From assembly GCA_030737835.1 (NCBI GenBank), contig CM060854.1:18761858-18825857 (forward strand): DNA of 64,000 bases. Reading direction: 5' to 3'. Position 1 is the stretch's first letter, and each line of letters starts with the position of its first letter. Both the position numbers and the translations under genes were made by a program. Origin of the DNA: Acorus gramineus (Eukaryota; Streptophyta; Magnoliopsida; Acorales; Acoraceae). Shown here one piece after another: positions 10,793-23,541 of the stretch. The notes beneath the pieces were generated by a model that searched no databases, had not been told where the DNA came from, and saw nothing but the letters and a program-made list of their open reading frames with translations.

Positions 10793-13700
10793 TCACGGTG
10801 GATCATATAAAGTGAGTTTGCGAATGAGAAACTGAAATCGAGGAACTGGATGTGACTTTGTAAATAAATCAGCAAGCTGCTCGGTAGAGGAGATATGCGG
10901 AAGCGATAATGTCTCTGCAAGAAAGTGCTGATGAACGAAGTGACAATCGATCTCAATGTGTTTGGTCCTCTCATGAAAGACCGGATTGCTAGCAATCTGA
11001 ATAGCAGACCAGTTATCACAGTGAAGAGGAGTAGGACCAGTCATAGTAACTCCTAGATCCACCAAGAGACGTCTGAGATGAACAATCTCCTTGGTGGTGA
11101 TAGCCATGGCTCGATATTCAACCTCAGTGCAGGAAAGAGAAACAACTCCTGTTTCTTGCTGCGCCAAGAGATGATGGAATCACAGAGAAATATGCAGAAA
11201 CCAATGGTGGAGCGTCTACTGATCGGGTCTCCAGCCCAATTAGCATTAGCGTAAGCCCTGAGAACCAGAGTCAAAGAGGATGACAGATAGATCGATCTAG
11301 TGATAGTACCGCGCAAATATCTAAGAATTCGCATAAGAGCACCATAATGCACTGATCGAGGAGCCGAGATAAACTGACTAACAATACTGACGGCATGAGC
11401 AATGTCAGGTCTAGTGATGCAGAGATACACAAGCTGACCCACGATCTGTCTGTATCGAGTAGGATCTGAGAGGAGCTCACCATCCGTAGGACGAAGCTTC
11501 ACATGAAGCTCGAGAGGGGTATCCGCACTGCGGGTATCGGAGAGGGCAGCACGCTCTAAAATGTCAGATGTATCACTCTGTGAAATCCCGAGACCAAGGA
11601 AGTAGCGAAGAGTACCAAGATCTTTCATCTGAAACTGTCGACTAAGGTGATTCTTGACCAAAGTAATACCAGCGGAGTCATCGCCAGTTATAATCATGTC
11701 GTCAACATACAAAAGAAAGATTACCCGCCCCCGCGATGAGGATCGCACAAACATAGAGTGGTCCTAGTGGCTCTCAACAAAACCAGCTGTTAGAATAACA
11801 CTGCGAAAACGCTCAAACCAAGCACGAGGAGCTTGTTTCAGTCCATATATAGCCCGCCAAAAATGACAAATATGCTGAGGAGGAGTGCTGAGACCTGGAG
11901 GTGGTTGCATATAAACAACCTCAGATAAATCACCATGAAGAAAAGCATTCTTCACGTCCATCTGAAAGAGAGGCCAGCGACGAACAGCAGCAACGGCGAG
12001 AAGGGTGTGAACAGTAGTCATCTGAGCAACAGGAGCAAAGGTCTCCTCATAGTCAATGCCATACTCCTGAGTGAAACCTCTGGCAACAAGACGAGCCTTA
12101 TGTCGTTCAATGGAACCATCAGGGCGATGCTTGATCTTGAAAATCCACTTGCAGCTGATAGGGGTAACACCATCCGGAAGGGGAACAACATCCCAAGTCT
12201 ATGTCTGCTCAAACGCTTGAAACTCCTCAGCCATGGCCTGCTGCCACTCAGGGTACTCGACTGCCTCTCGATAAGATCGGGGCTCACGATGGGCATGTAT
12301 AGCGGTGAGATAGGCCTGGAATTCTGGAGAATAGGTACTCACTGATGCAAAGCCAAATTGGTCAAGTGGTCCAGAGTCAAAACTGAAACGATCAGGCAGA
12401 TGACGCTCACGCTGAGGGTAGCGAGTCAAGGGACGAGGATCCACATCAGAGGAAGGTGTTAGCCGTGGAAGACGGAGTACCAGCGGAGTCATCTGCGGAA
12501 GGAGCAAGAGGAGACACAATAGGAGGAGAACAGGGAGGACCATGGGAGTTGGCTGCAGGAGTGTGAAGAGGAGACGAAGAACCAGGAGAGTCAGCAGTGG
12601 GAATGCCAAGATGAGACTCAGGGAGAACAGAACTAGGAGTGGGCTCAAGCAGAACAGACGGCCCGAGAAGAGGTAGAGACTCAATAGGAGAGGCCTGAAC
12701 AGGAGAAGGCACCGGAGGAGAGGAGGCAGTGGGTGTAGAAGAAAAATAGGGAACATCTTCGACAAATGACACATGACGAGCTATCCAAAAACGATCTCCA
12801 ATAGGATCGTAGCAGCGATATCCCTTGTGTTCGAAACTAATCCCCAAGAATACACACTTAACTGACCGAGCGGCCAACTTAGTGCGTTGATGAGGAGGGA
12901 GAAGCACGAAACAAGTACATCCAAAAGTGCGAAGTCTGCTATAATCAGGTTTGGAGGAGTAAAGGCGCTCATGAGGAGTCATACCGGAGAGGACAGAAGA
13001 GAGGACAGAAGAGGGAGTGATATTGATAAGATGAACAGATAGAAGAGCAGCCTCAGCCCAGTATGTGCTGGGGACTGAAGAAGAAAGTAAGAGGGAACGA
13101 GCGGTCTCAAGAATATGGCGATGTTTTCTTTCAGCAACACCATTCTGCTCATGAGTATAAGGGCATGATTGCTGAAAGAGAGTGCCATGAGATTGAAGAA
13201 GAGAACGCATCGTGGAAGAAATATATTCTCGAGCACAATCAGACCTAAAGATTTTGATACGAGTCTGAAACTGGGTGTGAATCATAGTGGTAAAGACCTC
13301 ATATATCTTTGGGACCTCAGATCGATGACGCAATAAATAAATCCAGGTAAAGCGAGAATAGTCATCAATAAAACTGATATAATACGAAAAACCACTCTTT
13401 GACGTGATATGAGAAGGACCCCAGATATCAGAATGAACAAGCTCAAATGGACTAGAGGACTGATGATTACTAGAATGGAATGGAGTAGCAACAGGTTTGG
13501 CTAATTTACAGCCCTCACAAACAGAAAGAGGAGAGAAAGAAACATGACCTAAATCACCAGACTTAATAAGGTCTTTAAGACGAGATTCAGAAACATGACC
13601 TAACCTCTTATGCCACAAGTCAGTATCAGAGGTGACAGTGCCACAGAAAACTGAGGGATCAGGTACAGGAAGATAAAGATACTCCACATAATACAGTCCG

Positions 13701-14419
13701 CCAATCCGACGACCAACACCAATCCTCTGCCCTGAACGTGGATCCTGCACAGAACACCCAGAAGAGGTAAAGGTAACGGTGAATCCAGAATCACACAATC
13801 TACTAATAGACACAAGATTCATGCAAAGCTCAGGAGCATGCAAAACAAATGGTAATGAAAGGCGGCCAGTAGGGTGGGATGTGGTGGTGATCGATCCACA
13901 CTGCGTGATGACTAAAGGAGAGCCATTAGCAGTATGAATCGAAGGGAGGTGTGAGGGTGCAGGTGAGCATGCAGTGAGGATAGAACTATCAGGAGTCATG
14001 TGATGTGAGGCACCCGAATAAAAAATCCAATAAGCAGGAGTACCCATAGTAGAAGACAAGGCAAAGGGAGTAGAAGCACCAGAAAGTGACTGCTGCAGAA
14101 TCAGGTGGTCTAGGCGCTGACTGATCTGGACAAGCTTATCCGAGTGTGACTGAATGGAGGCAATCGAAGTAGCAGTCGTAGCGGCAACAGGAGGAAGATG
14201 ATGTCCTCGGCCTTTCGGTTGATAACGCTGCTTAGAAGGTTGCCTTTTCGTAGCAGGAGCGGCCCCCAAGATGCCCTCATAGATAAATGACGAAGTAGAC
14301 TGACGAGATACCTTCGAAGCCGGTGTCGGAAGAGTAGGGTTGCGTTGATTTCTGACATTGTGCAGAACCACTCGGATGAGGATCAGAAGCAAACGAGGAC
14401 GTAGAGCATGAAAAATCAT
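10793..14419 (-). pseudogene. Copia C gag-pol remains
   Basis: Read on the minus strand from 14419 down: a short gag C-terminal piece rich in basic residues, protease (SGASHHMTPDSS), integrase zinc region (LWHKRLGHVSES, CEGCKLAK), integrase core (VHSDIWGPS, FIDDYSRFTW, HEQNGVAERK), RT (MDVKNAFLHGD, GLKQAPRAW, YVDDMIITGDD), and RNase H (TEVEYRAMAITTKE, LADLFTKSHP). The longest open stretch (12446-14419) still spans protease and integrase. Fossil, only modestly broken. Confidence 0.9.
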
Positions 14420-15345
14420 GCAAAATGGACTCCTGAATGACCTTAATCAAACTTCCGGAGAGGAAGTTATGACCGATTTAGTGATTCGAAATCTCAAGGA
14501 GGTGCCGGAGGTGGCGGAGGGCGGCCGGTGGCGGCAGAGGGTGGTCGGAGGAGCCGGAGGTGACCTGAGGGCGAACTCGGGCTGGGTGCCGGGCCAGGTT
14601 CGCGGATCTGAGTAGGGTCCGAGTCGGATGCCAGGCCGGGTTCGCGGATCCTGATCGGGTCCGGGTTGGATGCTAGGCCAGGTCCAGTTCGCGGATCCGG
14701 GTTGGACGTGTGGAGCCGGGTCAGTCAATGGACAGGGTCCGGGTCGAATGCTAGGCGTGCGCGAGTGGGATCCCGAGAAACTCGGGACCTTGCGCTAGTA
14801 GTGATAGGGACGCGTTTGTGCGTCTGGCTCGTGAATAAATGCCCGAAAAATCCAGGATTCTGTCCGCGACAAGATCTGAGACAGGGTTCCAAGAAATCCG
14901 AGTGAATCTGCGCGTGCGCGGATCAGACGGCGCGGGATGGCTCTTGGCAGGGCGCAGCAGGGCCAGGCGCGGTAGGGCATGCGCTCGGGCAGGGCGCTCG
15001 GACAGGGCCAAGTGCGGCAGGGCAAGCGCTCGAGCAGGGCAGGGCCAGGCGCAACAGGGCGTGCGCTCGAGTAGGGCCAGGTGCGGCAGGGAAGGCGCTT
15101 GGGCAGGGCGCTCAAGCAGGGCCAGGTGCGGCAGGACAGGCGCTCGGGCAGGGCAGCGCCGCAAGGTGGCACGGCAGGGCAGGGTGCACGGCAAGGGTGG
15201 CACGCTCGCGGTAGTGGTGGCGCGAGCAGCGGCAGGGGCGGCACGCAACGGCAAAGGGTACGACGACGACGACGACGATGGCGGCGGTGATGACGACGTC
15301 AACGACGGCGATGAAAGATTCCAAAAAAAAAATTTAGGGTTTTGA
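14420..15345 (-). repeat. GC-rich leader of copia C with imperfect tandem repeats
   Basis: Strongly G-rich on the plus strand, with units such as AGGGCCAGGTGCGGCAGG repeated from about 14950 to 15180, and a GACGACGAC run near 15260. A related GC-rich leader follows a similar LTR at 44880-45864. Some frames are open by chance because the composition avoids stops; none looks like gag. Confidence 0.7.
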
Positions 15346-15361
15346 GGTGGCTCTGATACCA

Positions 15362-15494
15362 TGTTAGAATGAGAGAATGAAATAATGGGAATCCTTCTAT
15401 TTCAATTAAGGTTTAATCCCTTTATATATAAGTGTCTAGGAGTTACACATGTAACACACTACACACATTATGAGATAACACATATAATCTAACA
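15362..15494 (-). repeat. 5' LTR of copia C
   Basis: 133 bp. It is followed on the minus strand by the Met-tRNA primer site (15348-15361). Confidence 0.92.
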
Positions 15495-15951
15495 GAGAGA
15501 AATCAAGTAAGTTTGGTTTGAAAATTCTAATTTTGTTATTTATGGTACGGAGTTTTTGCATTTGAGTCATAATAATGCAATTTTTATTAGTAAAAAAAAC
15601 TTGAGATAAGTTTAAGTAAATAGTGTTTTTGAAATTATGATTTTATTGAGTGTTTTAAAAATTTTTTAGTTTTGCATCTCATACTCTAGTATATCCATTT
15701 TTACACTAGTACTTCTAAAAAATTATTTTTTATTAATAAAAATTATTTTTGATATTACATAATTAAAAACTATTTTACAGTTTCTTTTAATAAACATCCA
15801 CTACTGTTTTTTTGAAAAATTAAAAACTACTGTTTTTTTGAAAAATTAAAATCTACGATGTACAATCTATTATTTACAAATTAAAACATAACAAACATGT
15901 TCAGTAAATCTGTCATGATTTATTATCATACAATTAAAAGTTTGTCTTTAC
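15495..15951 (+). other. Surviving UGT-1 intron sequence between two copia elements
   Basis: AT-rich, non-coding, and homologous along its length to the middle of the UGT-2 intron (36660-37120 on the minus strand), ending AATTAAAAGTTTGTCTTTAC in both. This shows that copias C and B inserted separately into one intron. Confidence 0.85.
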
Positions 15952-16222
15952 TGTTATGAATATAGTGGATAACCACCAATTCTCCAAGCCATAACCTCCC
16001 CCACTCTTCAATTCCATAATCCCTACTATTAATCACCCCACTATCTATCCCCTCACCTCTATAGACTTGTAACTCTCCCTTTTGGGATTCCTCCATGCAC
16101 CTTATAAATAGAGGGGTTTCTCATGTATTCCACAACCAACAATTGCAGAATAAACACCTCTCTACTTCTCTATTTGCTTGTGTATTTTGTTTATGTATTT
16201 ATATTCTACTTAGTTGATAACA
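15952..16222 (+). repeat. 5' LTR of copia B
   Basis: Starts TGTTATGAATATAG and ends TTGATAACA, followed by the CGTTATTAACACGACGAC motif. A TATA-like box is near 16105. Confidence 0.92.
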
Positions 16223-17281
16223 CGTTATTAACACGACGACGCTCTAGTCTACTTCGTCAAAGAGGTTTGTATTTTAGTGAGTTCATGATATTCAAATCAT
16301 CATGATTTCATTTTGTTTACAAAATGATTGGATGTCAACAATACCCGGTTTGTGATATTTTTTTCATGTGATTTTTTGAAAAGTATGCACTATTTACTCG
16401 TGCAATTGTTCACAATTTCTTACATTAAAATTTTATTAGTTTTCATTGCATAATGAGATTTGAAAAAAAAAAATAGTGTTACGGGTACTAAATATTATTC
16501 CTCCTGGACATTGTATGATCTTATACTTCATGTTATCATTATTATTATTACTGTGAATGATACACCTCATGTTAATAATGCAAGCACACATGCAACTATA
16601 TACTTATATATTCTACAAGTTGGTGTAGGCTCTCCCACATTCACAGTAGCATGTATTAATTGTAGTTGAGAAAGGAAAATTACAAGAATTACAAATTTCA
16701 AAGAACAGGAGGATCTGGTGCAGAGAGAAAAGGGTGTCCAGCAGTGGATATGACTACCTCATGTTATCGGCTATCATGCATATAGCATTAAAACAATAAA
16801 AAAAAATCATATGTCCCAATCTGTTCCATATTCATATATATGTAAAAAGAAAAAAAATTTGGCTGAGATGATTAAAATTTGTAGCATAAATTTTTTTCTG
16901 TTTGACTATGGAATTATATTTTGATGTTTCACTTATTGCTTAAATTTGTGTTAACATCAATCCTTATTCCTTGTATCAATTAATTTGATATTTATAAACA
17001 ACTGATTTAATATTCATTTTAATGTTATAATGTCATGTGTCCCTATAGGACCATACAAAAATTGTATTTACATGGATCCCTAAGGACCATGTAGAAGTTA
17101 TGAATAATGTGTCCCAATAAAACCATGCAAATTTTATTTTATCCCTGAAGGACTACAAAAATTATGACATAGATCCTTGGAAGATCATGTGAAAGATATG
17201 ATTAGAATATGTCCCAGAAGGACCGTATAATTTTTATCCTTGAATGATATATATACATAAATCATGATTGCTCGTGTCCCT

Positions 17282-20200
17282 TGTTGTGTCTGTGTAATTT
17301 GGAGCGCTCTGTTTGAAGATTTGGGTACATAATTTTTTTTTCCTGAGTTATGTATTCCTGATTTGGCTTTTGGATTTGATTTTGTTAAAATCCAAGATGA
17401 AGAGGTTTAAATATGAGTTTACTATGAGATGTCCAGTTTTGAGTTAGCTTTCGCACAGAAGTGGAATTAGATCAACTGGATTCTTGTAGTAAAAGTTATG
17501 GGTATTTTTCCAAGTATACCCCGGGGATGGAAATTCTGGCAGCAGCCCTGCTCGATGTTTAGCTCTAATTTTGGATTAGCTAGAGGGATTATCTGATCAT
17601 GGCATAAACATGAAAGTTGTAGATAATCTTCTTAGCTTTCCATCGGTCTTGGAATCAAGCAATTCGGAGCTGTATCAGGGAAGTTATGGCTGTTCCAGTG
17701 AAGCTTGCGCAGAATTTCTAGTCGGAGGGCGACTTAGTAAATTTTCCTTAGATATTTGATAAACATCTTCTCTCTCTCTCTCCCCTCCCAAATCACCTCG
17801 TCGAAAACCATTCTTTTGGCCCTCTCTTTCTCTCATTCATGCCCACCAAGTGTTTGATAAAATGATTCAATGAGAAGATGAGAAGGAGGTGGTGGAGGAA
17901 GAAGAGGTTTGTGCTTGTGTGTTGTTGATGTTGTTTGTTCTCCCCTATCTCAAGCTCCCTTTCCATGGATCTCTCCCCCCTGTTTTGCTGCCATGAGGAG
18001 GCTGAGGAGAGGCCGAGGAGAGGTGGTGGTGGTGGTGGTTCCGGTGGCGGCGTTTCGGTGCGCGAAGGGCCCCGAACCTCCCCCTTTTCTTTTCCCTCCC
18101 AAGGTGAGCTCCTCCCCTCCTTTTTCTTGGTTTTCTTGGCTTAAAGGGGTGTTGGGAAGATCATGCATGTTGGGTAGGTGTGTTAGGGAGTGTGTGAGGG
18201 GTTGGGGAGGGTTGAAAAAAGAGGTTAGAGTGGGCTGGGCGCGCGCGCAGTCGGGCGCTGGCGGGCGCGCAGACGCCCGCAGGCGCGGGCGCGCGAGTGC
18301 GCGGGGGCGCGCGGGCGTGCGCGCGAGCTTGCGCGCGCGCGGCCAGTGCGCCTGGGCGCTGGGCAGGGAACCAGTGCGCGCGCGCGCGTGCATGCGCGTG
18401 CGTGCGGTGCTGGGGCGTGCTGGGGCGTGCTGGGGCAGTGCGCGGGGTGCTGCGCGAGGGGCGCAGGCTAGACGCGCGGTGCGCGTGGGCGCGCGCGAGC
18501 GTGCGGGTGCGCGTCTGGGCGCGCGGGCAGGCGCGCGGTAGTGCGCCGATGGTGCCGGGGTGTGTGCGTGCGTGCGCATTCGTGCGTGCGCATGCGGGGG
18601 GCCATGCGAATGGCTGCCCGAGGGTTCGGGTAGGTGTCGGGGCACTCGGACTCGCGTGCGTACGCGCGCGCTCGCATGCGTGCGAGCCCGTATGCATGCT
18701 TATCCGAGTTTTGGGTATTTCTGTGCATTTCTATGTATAAATTGTGTGGTTTCTGACCGAGTTGATTACCCTATCTTGCAGATCTTGACGGACGGTCGCG
18801 CGACGACCCGATCTCCGGTGAGTGGGATAATCCAACCCAGTAGAGAGTTGTTATACGCACTTGGGCGTATACCGACCTCTCCTGGGGCACCAGGGATGAA
18901 TATTGATATGTTGTAATGTGTATATCATGCGAGCATGATTTAATTGTAGAATGCATGTTACCCTAGACTTTGCATGTTAGGGACTTGCACCCTTAGGATA
19001 TAGGTATGAGCCATGCACCATGTCTCCTGTTTCCATGATTAGGAAGCCCGACCGATGCATGTGCCCTACTAGTTTATTTATTAAATTAAATGCTAGTAAA
19101 TGTTAATTGCATGCTTTAGTGAATATTATAGGGGAGGGGCCTTGCGAGGACAGCGGTGAGACCCGGGTTAGGGTACACCGTGTTCCTTGTTTGGTTGTCG
19201 GGGTGTCCTATAACGGGAACTCACGCTGCCCTCCCGAGTTTCTTTCCCCCAATGATATTCCACCCTTGTTATAACTTATGCATGTTCCCTGCATCTTAGT
19301 TATGCGCCCTGGTGGTGTTCTGAGGAATTCAGGACACTAGAGTTGTTAGGATGTGCTGTCTGCGGATCCGAGTGGATCATATGCGATGGATTGGCTGTTC
19401 TGTTCCCTTCGTTGGATCCGTGTAGAGACTACCTCAGCGTTAGACAGGTCGTCCCGCGCAGGGGCTCCCAGTAGTAGGCGCCTCCTGATTTGGTAGAAGG
19501 ACTGTGCTGAATGTGGGAGTGGTCAAACGACCTACGGAGTGAGGAGAGACTATCGGTGGACCAAGGGTGTCCAACAGCCTAGTCAGTCCCAAGAGCCTAG
19601 GTCACCTGTTGAGGGTGAGGGTGAGGGTATGGTGGGCCGGTGATGTGGCGACCCACTGGATTGTAAGTCCCAATATCCTTGGTCACCCATTGAGGGTGAG
19701 GGTGAGGGTGAGGGTGTAGCGGGTTGGCTGAAGCGACCCGCTGGTTTTGTGTAGTAAGTTCCAATATCCTTGGTCACCCATTGAGGGTGAGGGTGAGGGT
19801 GAGGGTGTAGCGGGTTGGCTGAAGCGACCCGCTGGTTTTGTGCAGTTAGTCCCAATATCCTTGGTCACCCATTGAGGGTGAGGGTGAGGGTGTAGTGGGT
19901 TGGCAGTAGCGACCCACTAGGTTGCGGAATTGTTATCTTTTGTGGTTTTGGTAATGAGATTGTGGATGTTAAGGATTTCCTGGTTGTGGTCAATATTGTC
20001 TGTGATGCATGGGTTGTGCCGTTCACTGAGCGTGTGGCTCACCCCTTGCACAATATTTTTCTTCAGTGTCATCTGAGTCGGGTCTGGAGGAGGAGCTCCC
20101 CGAGGGACTTCATCAATAGTGGAGTAGCGCCACGTCCCGCGAGTTTCAGAGGCTATCAGCATCCCTTGAGCTTGTATGTATTATTTTCCGTGCTTGGGCA

Positions 20201-20458
20201 CGCGTTTGTGTTGTATTTGGATGTCTTTGTATGTATATTGGCTCTCACAGGACATGTGATTATGTATGGAGTCTGTAGTGTGTTTTAATTACAGATTCAG
20301 TCTTAGCTTCCGCATTTGGTGTATATATCATGTCAGCCCTGCTTTTATTGTCTGTGTGTCATTCTGGTTGCTTGTGTATGATATATTATTGACCTCCTGT
20401 GTAGATTCTGATATTTTATATACACTTGCCGCGTACCGGGGACGCCCGGGGCGTGACA
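17282..20458 (-). mobile_element. Solo LTR 2 of the 3 kb family
   Basis: Reverse orientation: on the plus strand it opens TGTTGTGTC and closes GGGGCGTGACA. A perfect 5 bp target duplication TCCCT is at 17277-17281 and 20459-20463. It interrupts the hairpin-motif leader of copia B. It has the same CpG-rich core (18235-18690) and a minisatellite at 19586-19925. Long frames in the core are composition artefacts. The purine/pyrimidine strip at 17775-17800 is a CT repeat. Confidence 0.87.
19586..19925 (-). repeat. GGGTGA minisatellite, about four larger units
   Basis: A unit of roughly 80-100 bp with two to four GAGGGT steps and then a GCGACCCAC/CGACCCGC segment is repeated about four times. Solo LTR 1 has about two units (2855-3030) and solo LTR 3 one (24060-24140), so unit number varies among the three copies. 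Confidence 0.8.
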
Positions 20459-20616
20459 TCCCTGTAGGACAAAACAAAAGTTATATGATATATTTTTCAG
20501 GTCCTTGAAGGACCAAATAAAAAAAAAGATCCATGTATCCCAGCAGGAACATGTAAATTATTATTAGATTTCACCATCATCATCATAATGAAGAGGATTT
20601 AAATATTAATACCTCA

Positions 20617-21100
20617 TTGACAAATGTTCACTGGCCATTATGCCTCAAATATGCTTCAGTTATAACAATATTGAGAGTATCAATTTTATATATTTTTGTT
20701 GCCGAACAACGATTTTTTAAAAAATATCATGTAACTCAACTCAATGGCATAGCATCATTACCCGAAGTAAATGCATTTTATTTTATGTTCGCCATGGAAG
20801 TTGTGGTCATGAATGATGAGATCATGATTTATATAGTTGAAAGCACAACAATCATAAAGTTTGTAAAATATCTCAAATCACTAGAAGTGGTTTGCTATTA
20901 AACTAAAGCATAATTGAAGGGTAAAGGGTTGCAGAACAAACCCCTAACACAAGGAAAATGATTGTTATTTATTTGGTGCTAAAAAATATGGTCATGTACC
21001 TGATGTACGATCAGACTTTTATAATTTTTTAATTTTTCTTTGTTATCTAAAATGCATTTTTCTTATTTTTATATTTATCTTATTTATTTCATTTTTCTTT
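20617..21100 (+). pseudogene. gag remnant of copia B
   Basis: Frame resembling the C-terminal part of gag of TNT-type copia elements (AEQRF then LPEVNA near 20765-20780). It runs into the protease region at about 21110. Confidence 0.5.
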
Positions 21101-21109
21101 TTACAAGAA

Positions 21110-23536
21110 TGGCTATGGTTGGTGACATCTGTCTAGCAGACAGCGCTACAACGCATACGATCCTACGAAATAAAAAATATTTCTCGACATTGAAATTAAT
21201 CAATGCAAATGTTAATGCCATTTCTGGTACTACGAAATTAATTGAAAGCTCCGAAAGTGCAAATATAATATTACCAGGAGGTACAAAATTTTGTATTAAT
21301 GATGCATTATATTCAGCAAGATCTAGAAGAAATCTGCTAAGTTTTAAGGATATCCGTCTTAATGGATATCATATTGAGACTATCAGTGAAAACAATATGG
21401 AGTATTTATGCATTACTTCAATTGTTTCAGGCCAAAAACATATATTAGAGAAACTTCATGCTTTCTCATCCGGGTTGTATTATACAACCATAAAAACAAT
21501 CGAATCATATGCTGTAACGAACCAGAAGTTCTATGATTCAAATATTTTTACACTTTGGCATGATCGTCTCAGGCATCCAGGATCTACAATGATGCGTTGA
21601 ATAATTGATAATTCATTTGGGCAATCGTTAAAGAACCAGAAGATTCTTTTACCTAATCACTATCAATGCACTTCGTGCTCACAAAGAAAATTGATAGTTA
21701 GACCATCCCCTACAAAAGTCAATGTTGAGTCACCAACATTTTTGCAAAGAATCCAAGGGGATATATGTGGCCCAATCCACCCCCCATGTGGATCATTCAA
21801 GTATTTTATGGTATTGATAGACGCATCTGCTAGATGGTCGCATGTTTGTCTATCATCCACTCGAAATGCTGCATTTGCAAGACTACTTGCTCAGATAATC
21901 CGATTACAGTCTCATTTTTAGGATTATCCTATCAAGTCAATACGCCTTGATGGAGCTGGTGAATTCACATCAAAAAATTTTAACGACTATTGTATGTCGC
22001 ATGGCATCGATGTTGAATACCCTGTTGCTCATGTACACACCCAAAATGGATTAGATGAATCATTTATTAAACATCTTCAGCTAATTACACGTCCTATGTT
22101 TTTGAGGACAAAATTACTCATTTCAGCTTGGGGTCACACTATATTGCATGCAGCAGCATTAGTTCGCCTTCGGCCAACTGCTTATCAGTAATATTCCCCT
22201 TTACAGCTCGTACTGGTTTATCAATCAAATATTTCACATCTTTGAATTTTTGGTTGTGCTGTACAATTTCCTATTGCCCCTACACAACAAACTAAAATGG
22301 GCCCTTAACGTCTATTGAAAATTTATGTAGTCTTTGATTCTCCTTCTATTATAAGATATCTTGAACCATTGACAAGGAATGTTTTTACTGCTCGATTTGC
22401 GGATTGTCATTTTGATGAGACAATATTCCCATCGTTAGGGGGAGAAAATCCGTCGCCAGAAAAATGACGTTAACTTACATGGCAAACTCCATCTGTGTCT
22501 CATCTTGATCCTCGCACTAATCAATGTGAAACTGAAGTGCAAAGAATCACCCATCTTCAAAGTATTGCGCATCAATTGCCAGATGCATTCAATGATGCAG
22601 CGAAAGTGATGAAATCACATATTTCAGCTGCTAATATTCCAGCTCGGATTAATGTTCCAATAGGAAAAACTGTTAATATGCAGGCCAATGAATCAACAAA
22701 AACACGCCTGAAGCATGGAAGACCTATAGACTAAAAAGATTCAGCTCCCTGAAGGAGAAAAACAATGAAGAATAATTCTCTAGAAGAGTATGAAACACTT
22801 GAAAGACTCACAATAATAACTCCTACAGAGAAAGAAGCCCATGAAGTGACACAAGTCCCCGAAGAGACTGACGTCCCTGAAGTGACACCCGTGCATGAAG
22901 AACAAATACATGAAAATGAACAAATTTTCATAAATTATGTAAATTCACAAATATTGTGGGATCGAAAGCAAGTGCTTGTTGATGATCTTTCTCCTTTTGA
23001 AATCATTTCAGATAATGATTTAGAACCACGTTCAGTGGATGAATGCAGACGAAAAAATTGTTGACCACAATGGAAAGCTGCTATTCAAACAGAATTGGAT
23101 TCACTTGCAAAACACCAAGTATTTGGACCAGTAGTCCTAACCCCTGAAGGTGTTAAACCAGTAGGATGTAAATTGGTGTTTGTGAGAAAACGAAATGAAA
23201 GAAACGAGATTGTTAGATACAAAGCTCGTCTTGTGGCACAGGGTTTCCTGCAAAGACCTGGGATAGATTTTGAAGAGACATATTCTCCTGTGATGGACAC
23301 AATCACATTTCGGTATTTAATTAGTCTTGTAGTCTTAGAAGGACTTGACATGCATCTAATGGATGTGGTTACTGCATATTTATATGGAAAATTAGATACT
23401 GACATTTATATGAAAGTTCCTGAAGGACTAAAATTTTCTGAAGCAAAACCACAAAACATGTACTCAATCAAGCTAAGACGATCCTTGTATGAATTAAAGC
23501 AATCTGGACGAATGTGATATAACCGTCTTAGTGAGT
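21110..23536 (+). pseudogene. Copia B protease, integrase and first half of RT
   Basis: Protease with DSATTHTILR (near 21140), conserved spacer SRRNLLSFKDIRLNGYH (21320-21370), integrase zinc region (TLWHDRL near 21550) and core (DICGPIHPPCG near 21760; HTQNG near 22040), acidic linker (22765-22960), and the first RT motifs (KARLVAQGF near 23220 and MDVVTAYLYGKLD near 23360). It is split by solo LTR 3 and resumes at 26427. Fossil. Confidence 0.88.
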
Positions 23537-23541
23537 ACTCC

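Larger units (their letters stand above)
10645..15494 (-). mobile_element. Copia C: short-LTR Ty1/copia element, broken
   Basis: LTRs of about 135 bp lie at 10645-10779 and 15362-15494, starting TGTTAGA on either strand. A perfect 5 bp target duplication GAGAG is at 10640-10644 and 15495-15499. On the minus strand the primer site TGGTATCAGAGCC (15348-15361) matches the initiator Met tRNA, and a purine tract GAGAGGGG abuts 10779. The coding part is at 10793-14419. A GC-rich leader (14420-15345) stands where most of gag would be expected, so the element probably depended on others. The LTRs differ at about 9 of 133 sites (7%), suggesting 2.5-3 million years. It is a fossil with about half a dozen breaks. 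Confidence 0.93.

Noticed and set aside
14447-15362. Open frames of 150-200 codons in the GC-rich leader of copia C
   Set aside because: Tandem GC-rich repeats that avoid stops; no gag motifs.
19616-19890. Telomere-like repeats
   Set aside because: Unit is GGGTGA in blocks inside a larger 80-100 bp unit, not the plant TTTAGGG repeat.
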